Assembly: GCA_020622085.1 (NCBI GenBank)
Contig: JAHRYM010000001.1
Span: forward strand, 1,094,312-1,158,311
Origin: Paracoccaceae bacterium
GTDB lineage: Bacteria > Pseudomonadota > Alphaproteobacteria > Rhodobacterales > Rhodobacteraceae
Length of the DNA: 64,000 nt
Direction: 5' to 3'
Positions 46,666 to 56,005 of the stretch are shown here, piece after piece. The first letter of the stretch is position 1, and every line of letters begins with the position of its first letter. The position numbers and the translations under genes are program-made. Below the pieces are notes generated by a model. The model was not told the DNA's origin and searched no databases. It was given only the letters and a program-made list of their open reading frames with translations.

Positions 46666-47667
46666 TCACATGCTGAAGTTCGCAAACATCTGGATCATAT
46701 CGTATACCGAGGGGCCGACAAGGATGATCAGCAGAGGCGGCACGGTGAACATCATCGTGCCCAGCGTCATCTTGGTGGGCAGCTTGTTCGCCGCTTCCTC
46801 GGCGCGCATCACGCGCTTGTCACGCATTTCCGACGAATAGACCCGGAGCGATTCGGCGATCGAGGTTCCGAAGGTCTGCGACTGGATCATCACCGTCACG
46901 AACGATGCCACATCCGGCACGCCCGACCGTTCGGCAAAGCTGCGCAGCACGGCGATCTTGTCCTTGCCGGCCTTGACCTCGGCCGAGACGGTTTCGAATT
47001 CCTCGGCCAAGGCGGGGTAGCCAGCCGCCAGTTCCTTCGAGACCCGGATGATGCCCTGGTCCAGCGACTGGCCGGCTTCGACGCAGACCAGAAGCATGTC
47101 GAGCGCATCGGGGAAGCCGTTCTGGATTTCGGCCTGGCGGGTCTGGATCCGGCGATCGACCCAGTAGCGGGGCAGGTAATAGCCCGCGCCCCCCGGAATG
47201 AGAACCGAGAGGATCAGCTTTGTCGTCGAGACCTCGCCGGTGGCCGAAGAAATCAGCGCATAGATCACGCCCAGCACCAGGCAGGTGATGCCCAGGATGA
47301 ACTGGATGGCGTGGAAGGTCCGCACCGCATTGCGGCCGCGATAGCCGGCCTGCACCATCTTCAGGCGCGCGGTGGTCATTTCCTCTTCGTTCTTGGGTTC
47401 GAGGAAGGTGGCGAACTTGTCCAGCTTGTTGGTGCCGCCACTGCCCATGCGCAGCGATTTCTTGGTGGCGCCCTTGGCATTCTTCGGCGCGGCCAGCGTC
47501 GAGACGCTGCGGTTGGCGTCGCGCAGCTTGGTCAGCGGATCGACCTGCTTTTTCAGCATCGCGGGCAGGGCCGCAAGGATCAGCAGAAGCCCGAGCCCGC
47601 CCAGCGCGATCAGCGGGCCCAAGGGTCCGAGCCGTTCGACAAGCATCTGGTTGAGAGTGGTGAACAT
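46666..47667 (-). CDS. tadC: Tad inner-membrane platform protein TadC
   Basis: A GspF-type inner-membrane protein of 333 residues. It has one N-terminal TM segment, a cytoplasmic stretch, a TM pair near 130-175 and the T2SSF domain with FPDALDMLLVCVEAGQSLDQ and a C-terminal TM. With TadB it forms the platform on which the TadA motor acts. It starts 9 bases after the tadB stop. Confidence 0.93.
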   Translation of the reverse strand: MFTTLNQMLVERLGPLGPLIALGGLGLLLILAALPAMLKKQVDPLTKLRDANRSVSTLAAPKNAKGATKKSLRMGSGGTNKLDKFATFLEPKNEEEMTTARLKMVQAGYRGRNAVRTFHAIQFILGITCLVLGVIYALISSATGEVSTTKLILSVLIPGGAGYYLPRYWVDRRIQTRQAEIQNGFPDALDMLLVCVEAGQSLDQGIIRVSKELAAGYPALAEEFETVSAEVKAGKDKIAVLRSFAERSGVPDVASFVTVMIQSQTFGTSIAESLRVYSSEMRDKRVMRAEEAANKLPTKMTLGTMMFTVPPLLIILVGPSVYDMIQMFANFSM

Positions 47668-47676
47668 GCTGCTGAC

Positions 47677-48639
47677 CTAGACCTTGATGTTGACCATGAT
47701 CTTCATGAACAGGACGTTCACGGCGAGGAAGGCAAAGACGACAAGTGCAGCCGGAATGAAGGCGCCGGTATTCTTCACCGTGTCGTAGTAGTCGGGCTTC
47801 GTGACCTGGATCACCGCAAGAACGATCAGCGGGAAGGCCGAGAGGAACATGCCCGACCATTTCGCTTCGGCGGTGATCGCCTTGACGCGGCGGAAGAGCT
47901 TGAAACGCGCCCGGATCACCTTGGCGAGACCGTCCAGGATTTCGGCAAGGTTGCCGCCCGAAGTCTGCTGGATGGTGACGGCGACGGCAAGGAAGCGCAG
48001 ATCCTGCATGTCCATGCGTTCGGCCAGATCCTTCAGCGATTCCGTCACGTCGCGGCCATAGGCGCTTTCATCGGCGATCATGCCGAATTCGGTGCCCAGC
48101 GGATCGGGGATTTCCTTGGCTACGATCTGGATGGCCGAGGCGAAGGGGTGCCCGACGCGCAAGGACCGCACCATCAGTTCGACGGCATCGGGAAGCTGTT
48201 CCTCGACCATCGACATGCGCTTGGCGGCCTTCTTGTTGACCCAGAAGAACACCGCGCCCACGCCCATCAGGACGGCAATGGCCGCCTGCACCGGAGTCGA
48301 GGCCGAGGTGCCGATCTTGAGCGCGAGGAAGGCGAAGACCGACAGAAGCCCCATGACACCGATCAGGGCCTTGGGCGAGAAGGCGATGTTGGCCTTCTGG
48401 GCCTTGGCGGCCAGAATGGAGTAGAGCGGAATGCCCTTGGCCATCAGGTGCTGGCTGGCTTCCTTGCGGAGCTGTTCGAGCACCTGTTCGCGCTGCACGC
48501 CCTTGTCCAGAAGCGTCAGACGGCGGTTCACCCGGCTGTTGAGCGAGATGGATTTGCCAAAGACCGCCAGATAGATGCCTTCGACCAGCAGCAGGACGGC
48601 GACAAAGATCAGGCCATAGATGATGAGTGCCGGTGACAT
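47677..48639 (-). CDS. tadB: Tad inner-membrane platform protein TadB
   Basis: A 320-residue GspF-type protein paired with TadC: an N-terminal TM (IIYGLIFVAVLLLVEGIYLA), a central TM pair and the domain LPDAVELMVRSLRVGHPFAS and TSGGNLAEILDGLAKVIR. Start MSPALIIYG at 48639 lies 2 bases after the tadA stop. Confidence 0.93.
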   Translation of the reverse strand: MSPALIIYGLIFVAVLLLVEGIYLAVFGKSISLNSRVNRRLTLLDKGVQREQVLEQLRKEASQHLMAKGIPLYSILAAKAQKANIAFSPKALIGVMGLLSVFAFLALKIGTSASTPVQAAIAVLMGVGAVFFWVNKKAAKRMSMVEEQLPDAVELMVRSLRVGHPFASAIQIVAKEIPDPLGTEFGMIADESAYGRDVTESLKDLAERMDMQDLRFLAVAVTIQQTSGGNLAEILDGLAKVIRARFKLFRRVKAITAEAKWSGMFLSAFPLIVLAVIQVTKPDYYDTVKNTGAFIPAALVVFAFLAVNVLFMKIMVNIKV

Positions 48640-48641
48640 GT

Positions 48642-50099
48642 TCACTCCGCCGCGATGGGTTCGTAGATCGAGGCCGGCAGGTCGAAGCCCCATTGCTTGA
48701 AGCGGTCGGAATAATGCGACCTGACGCCCGTCGCCGTGAAGCGACCGATGATCTTGCCATCGGGGGCAAGGCCAAGGCGTTCATAGCGGAAGACTTCCTG
48801 CATCGAGATGACTTCGCCTTCCATGCCGGTGAGCTCGGTGATCGAAACCATGCGGCGCGACCCGTCTTGCAGGCGCGAGGCCTGCACGATCAGGTTGACG
48901 GCCGATGCGATCTGGCTGCGGACGGCCTTCAGCGGCATCTCGATCCCGGCCATGGCGACCATGTTTTCCAGACGGCTGACACCGTCGCGGGCGCTGTTGG
49001 CGTGGATCGTGGTCATCGACCCGTCATGGCCGGTGTTCATGGCCTGGAGCATGTCGATGACTTCCTCGCCGCGGGTTTCACCGACGATGATCCGGTCGGG
49101 ACGCATCCGCAGGGCGTTGCGAAGGCAGTCGCGCTGGGTCACGGCGCCCTTGCCTTCGACGTTGGCGGGGCGGCTTTCCATCCGGCCGACGTGGACCTGC
49201 TGGAGCTGGAGTTCGGCGGTGTCTTCGATGGTCAGGATCCGTTCAGAGTTGTCGATGAAGGACGACAGCGCGTTGAGCGTCGTGGTTTTCCCCGAACCCG
49301 TCCCGCCCGACACGATGATGTTCAGGCGCGTGGACACGGCGGCTTGCAGATAGGCGGCCATTTCCTCGGTGAAGGCGCCGAAGCGCACCAGGTCGTCGAC
49401 GCCCAGCTTGTCCTTCTTGAACTTCCGGATCGAGACGAGCGAGCCATCGACGGCGATCGGCGGCACCATGGCGTTGAAGCGCGAGCCATCGGCCAGACGG
49501 GCGTCGACGTAGGGGTTCGATTCATCGACGCGGCGGCCCACGGCCGACACGATCTTGTCGATGATCCGCAGCAGGTGGCGTTCATCCTTGAAGGTGATGT
49601 CGGTCAGTTGCAGCTTGCCCGCCCGTTCGACGAAGATCTGCTGCGGGCCGTTCACAAGGATGTCGTTGACCGTGTCATCCTTCAGAAGCGGCTCAAGCGG
49701 CCCTAGGCCCATCACCTCGTGGTAGAGTTCCTGGTAAAGGGTAACGCGTTCGTCCTTGTTCAGGACGACGCTCATTTCGTCCAGCGCTTCGGTCGAGATG
49801 GCGACGATTTCCTGCCGCAGCTCGTTTTCGGAGGCATGTTCCAGCGCGGAAAGGTTGAGGTTGTCAAGAAGGCGGCGGTGAAGCTCGACCTTCAGCTCGC
49901 TCATCTTCTCCTTGCGCTTCTTGTCCTTGTCGGCCGCGACCGCCACGGCGGCGGTCTGCGGCGCGGGCACGGGCTTGCGGCCGATGCCGGGTTTCGGGGC
50001 GATGGGCGCCGCCGCTGCGGGGGGGGCAGAATTTCCCGCCGTCTGGGCGGGGGCGGTCGTTTTCGCGGGTGCGGCGGATTTGCGATAGCGGGAAAACAT
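48642..50099 (-). CDS. tadA: Tad pilus assembly/retraction ATPase TadA (CpaF)
   Basis: The hexameric secretion ATPase that powers Flp pilus extension and retraction. Of 485 residues, the first 65 are a disordered Ala/Pro/Lys-rich tail. The core has Walker A SGGTGSGKTT (264-273), the Asp box ILTIEDTAELQL, Walker B DRIIVGETRG (335-344) and the His box GHDGSMTTIHAN. Full length and intact. Operon position after tadZ. Confidence 0.95.
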   Translation of the reverse strand: MFSRYRKSAAPAKTTAPAQTAGNSAPPAAAAPIAPKPGIGRKPVPAPQTAAVAVAADKDKKRKEKMSELKVELHRRLLDNLNLSALEHASENELRQEIVAISTEALDEMSVVLNKDERVTLYQELYHEVMGLGPLEPLLKDDTVNDILVNGPQQIFVERAGKLQLTDITFKDERHLLRIIDKIVSAVGRRVDESNPYVDARLADGSRFNAMVPPIAVDGSLVSIRKFKKDKLGVDDLVRFGAFTEEMAAYLQAAVSTRLNIIVSGGTGSGKTTTLNALSSFIDNSERILTIEDTAELQLQQVHVGRMESRPANVEGKGAVTQRDCLRNALRMRPDRIIVGETRGEEVIDMLQAMNTGHDGSMTTIHANSARDGVSRLENMVAMAGIEMPLKAVRSQIASAVNLIVQASRLQDGSRRMVSITELTGMEGEVISMQEVFRYERLGLAPDGKIIGRFTATGVRSHYSDRFKQWGFDLPASIYEPIAAE

Positions 50100-50113
50100 C
50101 CTCAGCCCCTTTC

Positions 50114-51364
50114 TCAGGCGCGACCGGCTTCGGCGGCCTTGTTCAATTCATTGAGCGAGGCCGCCAGCTTGGCGATTTCCTTGCGCAACGGGTTCTTCGC
50201 CGCCGTTTCCGACAGCGGCAGCCCGTGGTCATTGGATTGCGTGACCTGCCGGCCCCCATCGGGAAGCTGGCATTCCAGTGTGATGTCAAGGCTCTCGGCC
50301 AGACGCTTCACGCGCGACTTTGCCGACAGATCGGTGAATTTCGGTGCGCGGTTCAGCACATAGCGCAGCTTTTCATAGGGCAGTTCCTCGGCCTTCAGCG
50401 CCCGGATCATCCTGAGCGTGTTCTGCGCAGACCGCATGTCCAGCTCCAGCATCGCAAAATACAGATGCGCCTGCGACAGCACCGCTTCGGTCCATTGCAC
50501 GACCGTCGCCGGCATGTCGATGATGACGAAATCGAAATTCGCCCGCGCGATGTCGATCAGCCGGTTGATGTCTTCCGATGATGCGATGTCAAGCGGCAGC
50601 ATCTCGGCCGGTGCGGTCAGCACATGGACCTTGCCGTTGTAGGTCAGCATCGCCTGCAGCAGGCTTTCGCTGTCCATCGACGCGGTGTCGGACAGCAATT
50701 CATAGACCGCTTCCCGACGCGGCAGGTCGAGGTAGGTCGAGACCGATCCGTGCTGGAAATCAAGGTCCAGGATGCAGACCCGCGGCCCGCCGTCCTTGGC
50801 GACATTCGCCAGTTCCCAGGCAAGGTTGACGGCGAAGGTGGTGGCGCCGGTGCCGCCCGCGAGTGCGTGCACCGGCAGCACCACGCCATCGCGGTCGCCC
50901 TTGGGGCGGAAGGCCGGCGCTTCCACATCTTCTTCGATCTCGACTGAGGGCTTCGGGGCCTGGCGCAGGCGTTCGATTGCTTCGTGCAGCGCGTTTTCCG
51001 GCAGCGGATAGGGCACGAAATCATCCGCGCCAAGCTTCAGCAACTGGTGCAAGACCCCGGGGCTGACACCTTCGGCAATCAATATCACCTTGATATCGCG
51101 CGTCTTTGCGGCCGCGACCGTGGCCGAGACCCGCGCCAGATCGGCCTCGTCATCGCCATTGAGGGCAATGGCCACGAACTCCAGCGAATCGGCGTCGGGC
51201 TGGCCCAGGAAGACGGCCGCATCCTCGAAGGTCAGGTCGCCCCAGCTTTCGCCCAACTCGGCTTCCATGTCCTCGATCATCAGGTCGAAATTGCGGATAT
51301 CGCGCGAGATTGTGCAGGCTACGACGGGTGCCGGCTCGGGCTTCAGGGCTGTTACACTGCTCAT
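50114..51364 (-). CDS. tadZ: Pilus localisation protein TadZ/CpaE
   Basis: A 416-residue protein with an N-terminal receiver-like domain (about 15-135, without clear phosphorylation residues) and a C-terminal MinD/ParA-type ATPase domain. The P-loop reads AGGTGATTFAVNLAWE: the lysine of the canonical GGxGKT/S is Ala, an atypical Walker A as reported for TadZ proteins. LDLDFQHGSVSTYLDL is the switch region. It targets the Tad machine to the pole. First gene of the tadZ-cpaA operon; a terminator lies upstream. Confidence 0.92.
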   Translation of the reverse strand: MSSVTALKPEPAPVVACTISRDIRNFDLMIEDMEAELGESWGDLTFEDAAVFLGQPDADSLEFVAIALNGDDEADLARVSATVAAAKTRDIKVILIAEGVSPGVLHQLLKLGADDFVPYPLPENALHEAIERLRQAPKPSVEIEEDVEAPAFRPKGDRDGVVLPVHALAGGTGATTFAVNLAWELANVAKDGGPRVCILDLDFQHGSVSTYLDLPRREAVYELLSDTASMDSESLLQAMLTYNGKVHVLTAPAEMLPLDIASSEDINRLIDIARANFDFVIIDMPATVVQWTEAVLSQAHLYFAMLELDMRSAQNTLRMIRALKAEELPYEKLRYVLNRAPKFTDLSAKSRVKRLAESLDITLECQLPDGGRQVTQSNDHGLPLSETAAKNPLRKEIAKLAASLNELNKAAEAGRA

Positions 51365-51557
51365 TCTTCTCGTCCTTCCTCGCCAACGGGCACACTCGTC
51401 CGGGGCTGTGGGCCTTCCCGACCCGAAAATTTCTGCAACAAGAGCGACTCTGTCGCCGGAACACTCAGATCACCCGGAGAAAATTGCGAAGAATGTTGGC
51501 AACATTGGGGCCAAATCATCGTATTTATGCGGATTGGATCGACTGTCGGAAAGAAAA

Positions 51558-51581
51558 GCGGCGCCTGTTTCCAGACGCCGC
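51558..51581 (-). terminator. Rho-independent terminator after the OmpA lipoprotein gene
   Basis: Minus strand: GCGGCGTCT, loop GGAAAC, AGGCGCCGC, then TTTTC. It separates the secretin/OmpA unit from tadZ, which is thus likely to have its own promoter in 51365-51557. Confidence 0.8.
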
Positions 51582-51610
51582 AAGGTGGGATCGTGCTTCC
51601 TGTCGTCAGA

Positions 51611-52297
51611 TCAGCCGCCATCCGTCGGCGCAGCAGCCTGTGCCGCGGGCATGGACCCGCTCGAGGTGATGACCTTCGGGGTGGCGCTTTTCACATATTC
51701 GCGGAAGATCACTTCCGCGTATTTTCCGTTCAGATGCGCCGGCCGCTTGTTGCCGGTGACAAACCCAGACACCTCGGTGACGGTGCGGCGGTTGTCGCGG
51801 TTCGGACCCTGGACATAGACCAGCGGTTGCGTCTTGCCGTAGGAAACCACCGCTTCCAGCCGCGAACGGCTGATGCCCTGGGTCGCCAGGAAGGCGACGA
51901 CCGCCTGCGCACGACGCATCCCCAGCGCCTTGTTGTAGGCGTTCGATCCGACCAGATCGGTGTGGCCATAGACACGGAAGCGGATTTCCGGGAATTGGCG
52001 GATCCAGTCTGCCTGCCGCATCAGTGTTTGCTGGGCCTCGGAGTCCAGCACGGCGCTGTTGAAGGCGAAATGCACGGTCGTCGTCACATCGGCACCGAAC
52101 TTGCGCGTCAGGTTGACCGCATAGGATTGTTCGGCGGTCATCACGCTCAGGTTCTGCTGCGTCGCTTCGCCGAAGCCGCGGCTTTCGATACCGGAGCCCG
52201 CTTCCGAATAGAAGGAGCGGGCGATGTTGGTTTCCTTGCTGCAGGCCGCGACAGAGGCAGCGGCAGCAAGAAGGAGCAGGGTCAGGCTGGTGCGCAT
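51611..52297 (-). CDS. OmpA-family peptidoglycan-binding lipoprotein of the Tad locus
   Basis: A 228-residue lipoprotein: signal peptide with lipobox VAAC (Cys 19) and an OmpA-like domain (VHFAFNSAVLDSEAQQTL, RVYGHTDLVGSNAYNKALGM, RRAQAVVAFLATQGIS). OmpA-type domains bind peptidoglycan. Comparable proteins sit in alphaproteobacterial Tad loci and may anchor the secretin. It starts 3 bases after the secretin gene. Confidence 0.87.
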   Translation of the reverse strand: MRTSLTLLLLAAAASVAACSKETNIARSFYSEAGSGIESRGFGEATQQNLSVMTAEQSYAVNLTRKFGADVTTTVHFAFNSAVLDSEAQQTLMRQADWIRQFPEIRFRVYGHTDLVGSNAYNKALGMRRAQAVVAFLATQGISRSRLEAVVSYGKTQPLVYVQGPNRDNRRTVTEVSGFVTGNKRPAHLNGKYAEVIFREYVKSATPKVITSSGSMPAAQAAAPTDGG

Positions 52298-52300
52298 GTC

Positions 52301-53707
52301 TTACTCCATCACATAGCCGTAGGAACCCGAGAAGTCCTGCTTGGCGACTTCGCCGGCAGCGCCCTTGGGTTTCTTGCCGCCGGCGGTCTTGCCGAAGAGG
52401 AAAAGCTCTGCCTCGCTGGGCACCCGCACACGATCGGTGGGCAGCGCCAGGGCCTCGCCACGGGTGGGCGAGACGAGGTGCGGCGTGACGATGATCACCA
52501 GTTCCGTCTGCGCGCGCTGGTATTCGCTGCTGCGGAACAGGGCACCCAGAACCGGAATGTCCCCAAGCCAGGGCACCTGGCCGTTCAGGTCGCGGAAGTC
52601 GTCCTGCAACAGGCCCGCGATGGCAAAGCTTTCGCCGTCGCGCATTTCGACCGTGGTCTGGGTGCGGCGGGTCTTGAAGGCCTTCACGTCGAAGTTGTTC
52701 TGGGTGATGCCGTTCGTGCTGTCGATGCCGGAAACCGAGGCGTCGATCTGCAGGTTGATGATGTCTTCGTCAACCACCGTGGGCGTGAAGTTCAGGCCCA
52801 CGCCGAAGGGCTTGTATTCGATGGTGACGGTATTGTTGTCCTGCGCGACCGGGATCGGGTATTCGCCACCCGCAAGGAAGGATGCTTCCTGTCCCGAAAG
52901 CGCGGTCAGGTTCGGCTCGGCCAGCGTGCGGACCATTCCCTTGTCTTCCAGCGCCTCAAGCATCACGCCCAGTTGCAGGCTGCCGATGTTTGTGGTTGCG
53001 CCGAAGACCCCCTGTTTCGATGTGGTCAGGGTGCCCGCGCCGCTCAGCACCGTGCTGATACCATCGAGATTGCCGGCCCCAAGCCGCCCCTTGATGTTGG
53101 GTGCGGTGCCGCTGACCACGCCGATCGAGCCGGAAAGCTCCTTGCTGACCGAACGCGACATTTCCGCAAAGCGCACCTTCAGCATCACCTGCTGTTCGCC
53201 GCCGACGTTCATCAGGTTCGACACCCGTCCCGGCGCATAGCGTTCCGCAAGATCAAGCGCGCGATCAAGCTTCGCGGTCGAAGATACCGTGCCGGAGATC
53301 ACGATGCCGTCATTGGCGGTGCGGACCTCGATCTTCTCGTTGGGCAGGATCTGCTTAAGCCGTTCCTTGAACTCTGCCACGTCGGGGGTCACCTGGACCT
53401 CGACGTTGGTGATCAGCTTGCCGTCCGGCCCCAGAAGCGTCAGCGTCGTGCGGCCGGGCGCCTTGCCCAGCACATAGATGCTGCGATCCGACAGGGTCGA
53501 GATGTCGGCGATGCCGGGGTTGGCAATCGAGAGTTCCGCGAAGGGCTGATCGGATTCGACGACCACGGCGCGGTTCATTGGAACATTGAGCGCGGTTGAC
53601 GCCGAGCCGTTCATCACGCGCAACGTTTCCGATTGCGCGGCCGGGATGGCCGTCATGCATAGCGATAAGCCAAGCATTCCTGCCGAAAATGCAGTCTTGA
53701 AAGTCAT
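52301..53707 (-). CDS. cpaC: Tad outer-membrane secretin RcpA/CpaC
   Basis: Forms the outer-membrane channel for the Flp pilus. The 468-residue protein has a signal peptide (to about AAQSE), a pilus-formation N-domain (VPMNRAVVVESDQPFAELSI), a BON-like segment (DGIVISGTVSSTAKLDRALD) and the secretin domain (about 245-440; VRTLAEPNLTALSGQEASFL, ELVIIVTPHLVSP). Intact. It follows cpaB after about 210 bp, so a separate promoter is possible. Confidence 0.94.
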   Translation of the reverse strand: MTFKTAFSAGMLGLSLCMTAIPAAQSETLRVMNGSASTALNVPMNRAVVVESDQPFAELSIANPGIADISTLSDRSIYVLGKAPGRTTLTLLGPDGKLITNVEVQVTPDVAEFKERLKQILPNEKIEVRTANDGIVISGTVSSTAKLDRALDLAERYAPGRVSNLMNVGGEQQVMLKVRFAEMSRSVSKELSGSIGVVSGTAPNIKGRLGAGNLDGISTVLSGAGTLTTSKQGVFGATTNIGSLQLGVMLEALEDKGMVRTLAEPNLTALSGQEASFLAGGEYPIPVAQDNNTVTIEYKPFGVGLNFTPTVVDEDIINLQIDASVSGIDSTNGITQNNFDVKAFKTRRTQTTVEMRDGESFAIAGLLQDDFRDLNGQVPWLGDIPVLGALFRSSEYQRAQTELVIIVTPHLVSPTRGEALALPTDRVRVPSEAELFLFGKTAGGKKPKGAAGEVAKQDFSGSYGYVME

Positions 53708-53918
53708 TGTGACCTGCCTCTCCGATCACGAAAATGGCGCGGATCTTTTGCCCGCATTGATACCAGAATGCGCGTTTGCCGATTCGTTTGCAAGAATCAA
53801 ACACCCGTGCGGCTGATCTTCTGTGGATATGACGCAACACTTCGGCAGTTCTGGTGTGAATCGAAAATCCGGCCACCAGATGATGTGTGGCCGGCTGTTT
53901 CATCAAGATCGCGTCGTG

Positions 53919-54827
53919 TCAGTTCTTGCAGGGGATCTGGGTTTCGACCACTTCACCGCCCTTGTTCGTCTTGACGGTGCAGATCTTTTCCTCGACCACC
54001 GGTGCGGCTTCGGCCTCGGTGATCCCGAGCAGCTTGTTCTGGTCGATCTCGACGGCGCCGATTTCGGCATTGTCACCCGAACCCACCAGCGAAAGCGTCA
54101 GCCGGCCGGTGGCCTGGGCCTGGGTCAGCGCGGCGACCTGTTGGGGCGAAACCTCGACCGTCACCGTGCGCGCAATCAGCGTCTCGGCGCTGCGGTCGGT
54201 GTCCGCGCTCTGGTCAATGGCGATCAGGCGCACGGCCTGCTGGATCATCTTGGTGACGTTCTTCTGGCCGGCCTGGCCAGTCCAGTAGACATCAACCCTG
54301 TCATCCGGCCTGAGGAATCCCGACACACCCGTGGTCACGTCGACGTTGATGGCAAAGGCGCGCAGGCCCGGGGTCAGGTTCGCGTTGATGCCGGCGTCGA
54401 CGCCCGGTTCGGTGATCTTCTTGGCCAGAAGCGGCTCGAAAGGTTCATAGCTGCGCAGGGCGGCGCGGGGACGGGTCTCGCCGTCGAAGAACACGGGCTT
54501 CATCGGATCCACCGCCGCGGGGTCGGCCTCGGCCGGGGCGGAGGTGCCGGGGGCGGGCTGCGGCGCGACGATCTTGTGGAAGGCGCCGGCCGGAACCTTG
54601 TCGGCCTGCCATTTCACCACGTCCAGATCCTCGCGGGTGAAACGGTCGCCGTAAGCCAGCGGCTTCTTGACAACGACGACATCGACAAGGGCGGGCGCTG
54701 CGGCCTGGGCCGCAATAAGGGCGTCACGCTCCTGCTGCATCCCGGCCATGTAGCCCTGTGCCATGTAGACTGCGAAACCGGCGAGCGCGAGCCCGAGGAT
54801 CAGCACCAGTCCAAACACTAGACGCAT
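53919..54827 (-). CDS. cpaB: Flp pilus assembly protein CpaB/RcpC
   Basis: A 302-residue periplasmic protein with one N-terminal TM (LVFGLVLILGLALAGFAVYM) and a SAF domain (VVVKKPLAYGDRFTREDLDV, VPAGAFHKI), followed by the RcpC region (AFAINVDVTTGVSGFLRPDD). It associates with the secretin. The start MRLVFGL at 54827 has AGGAAAG upstream; an ATG at 54857 would add unrelated residues. Confidence 0.92.
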   Translation of the reverse strand: MRLVFGLVLILGLALAGFAVYMAQGYMAGMQQERDALIAAQAAAPALVDVVVVKKPLAYGDRFTREDLDVVKWQADKVPAGAFHKIVAPQPAPGTSAPAEADPAAVDPMKPVFFDGETRPRAALRSYEPFEPLLAKKITEPGVDAGINANLTPGLRAFAINVDVTTGVSGFLRPDDRVDVYWTGQAGQKNVTKMIQQAVRLIAIDQSADTDRSAETLIARTVTVEVSPQQVAALTQAQATGRLTLSLVGSGDNAEIGAVEIDQNKLLGITEAEAAPVVEEKICTVKTNKGGEVVETQIPCKN

Positions 54828-54994
54828 AATCTTTCCTTTCCAACGAACAACACACATCCCGCTCGGCGCGTCCGATCAGGCTACGCGGCGGAACCTGCCC
54901 GGTGAATGTGGCCAAATGGTGGTTAAAGGTCGACTCGCCGGTGGAATTGTGCGTGGCACGAAACAGCAGGGCGCGACAGGCCGGAAACGCAAAA

Positions 54995-55014
54995 GCCCCG
55001 CCGAAATGCGGGGC
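54995..55014 (-). terminator. Terminator after pilin A
   Basis: GCCCCGC, loop ATTTCG, GCGGGGC on the minus strand, then TTTTGCG. It isolates pilin A from cpaB. Confidence 0.75.
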
Positions 55015-55033
55015 GCTGCACGATTCGATGGCT

Positions 55034-55228
55034 TCAGAAGCTGGTGTTGATCGTCATGTTCGCAAGGTTTTCCTGCACCTTGGAGCCGACGCTCTGCATG
55101 TTGCCGCGAAGCCCGGCCATGGCGATCGCAACCAGCCCCACGACACCCGCAGTCAGGATTACCCAATCCACCGTCACGGCGCCGTCTTCTTCCTGAACGA
55201 AACGCCCCGCCAGCCTGAACATATCCAT
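55034..55228 (-). CDS. Flp family type IVb pilin (pilin A)
   Basis: A 64-residue prepilin. A short hydrophilic leader ending QEEDG is followed by the hydrophobic helix AVTVDWVILTAGVVGLVAIA. Cleavage after Gly by CpaA would give a mature pilin of about 48 residues beginning AVTVDW. It is diverged from pilins C-E outside this motif (QSVGSKVQENLANMTINTSF). Start MDMFRLAG at 55228; terminator follows. Confidence 0.88.
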   Translation of the reverse strand: MDMFRLAGRFVQEEDGAVTVDWVILTAGVVGLVAIAMAGLRGNMQSVGSKVQENLANMTINTSF

Positions 55229-55425
55229 GCAACCCACTCCGTCCTTGTGAAACCGGCGTCATCCGACCGTGTTGCATTGTTTTTGACAGCGGTTGTTGGC
55301 AGCAATGCGGCAGTGCCACGGCATCTTGCAGCAGCGTTGAATGTGGCGGGAAACATTGGCTTTGCGATCTGGCGACAATCCCGGCGCGGTCAAAGGCTCG
55401 ATGCGCCCTGGCACACATGCGGCGG

Positions 55426-55650
55426 TCAGAACCCGACCTGTGTCGTTGCGCCCGCGTCGATCGGGGCGGCATTGCCGGCGTTTGACATCTGTTCGTTGAT
55501 TCGGGATGTGAGCGATTTCGTGCCGCCACCCATCATCGAGGCGACTGCCACGCCCAGCCCGACGATTACCGAGGTGAGCACGATCCAGTCCACCGTGACG
55601 GCGCCGGATTCGTCTTGCAGGAACTGCCTTGTCCTGTCTGATTGCTGCAT
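55426..55650 (-). CDS. Flp family type IVb pilin, long form (pilin B)
   Basis: A 74-residue prepilin with leader MQQSDRTRQFLQDESG and helix AVTVDWIVLTSVIVGLGVAV. The C-terminal part, ending AAPIDAGATTQVGF, is about 10 residues longer than in the other pilins, so it may be a minor or tip subunit. Start at 55650 with GGGCAAG upstream. Confidence 0.85.
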   Translation of the reverse strand: MQQSDRTRQFLQDESGAVTVDWIVLTSVIVGLGVAVASMMGGGTKSLTSRINEQMSNAGNAAPIDAGATTQVGF

Positions 55651-55759
55651 CTTCTTGCCCTTTGGTTCCCGCGGATTGCCTGTTTGCCGCGTTGGCCTTT
55701 CTTCAGGATGCCGGACAATTACGGCAAGTTTAGGGTAAAATGGGCAAAGACGAAAAAAT

Positions 55760-55785
55760 GCGCGCCGCCTGCAAGGGCGGCGCGC
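55760..55785 (-). terminator. Terminator after pilin C
   Basis: GCGCGCCGCC, short loop, GGCGGCGCGC, then ATTTTTTCG on the minus strand. Confidence 0.82.
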
Positions 55786-55807
55786 CGGAAACATCAGGCG
55801 ACCTGGA

Positions 55808-56005
55808 TCAGAGCGCGTTGGTGTTGATCGACATGTTCGACAGGTGCGAGTTGATCTTCGAGGTCAGCGCACCGGTGCCGCCACGGACGGCGGCCAGAGC
55901 GGCCATGCCGAGGCCGACGATGGCGGCGGTCAGCACGACCCAGTCAACGGTCACGGCACCATCTTCTTCGGCGTTGAATTTCTTGAACAGCTTGAAGGCA
56001 TTCAT
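55808..56005 (-). CDS. Flp family type IVb pilin (pilin C)
   Basis: A 65-residue prepilin: MNAFKLFKKFNAEEDG leader, helix AVTVDWVVLTAAIVGLGMAA, tail SKINSHLSNMSINTNAL. It differs from pilins D and E by two residues (second-position Asn for Lys, and Asn for Ser near the end). AGGAGAG precedes the ATG. Its coding DNA is nearly identical to D and E, but its leader and terminator are not, so it is an older duplicate or was homogenised by gene conversion. Confidence 0.9.
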   Translation of the reverse strand: MNAFKLFKKFNAEEDGAVTVDWVVLTAAIVGLGMAALAAVRGGTGALTSKINSHLSNMSINTNAL

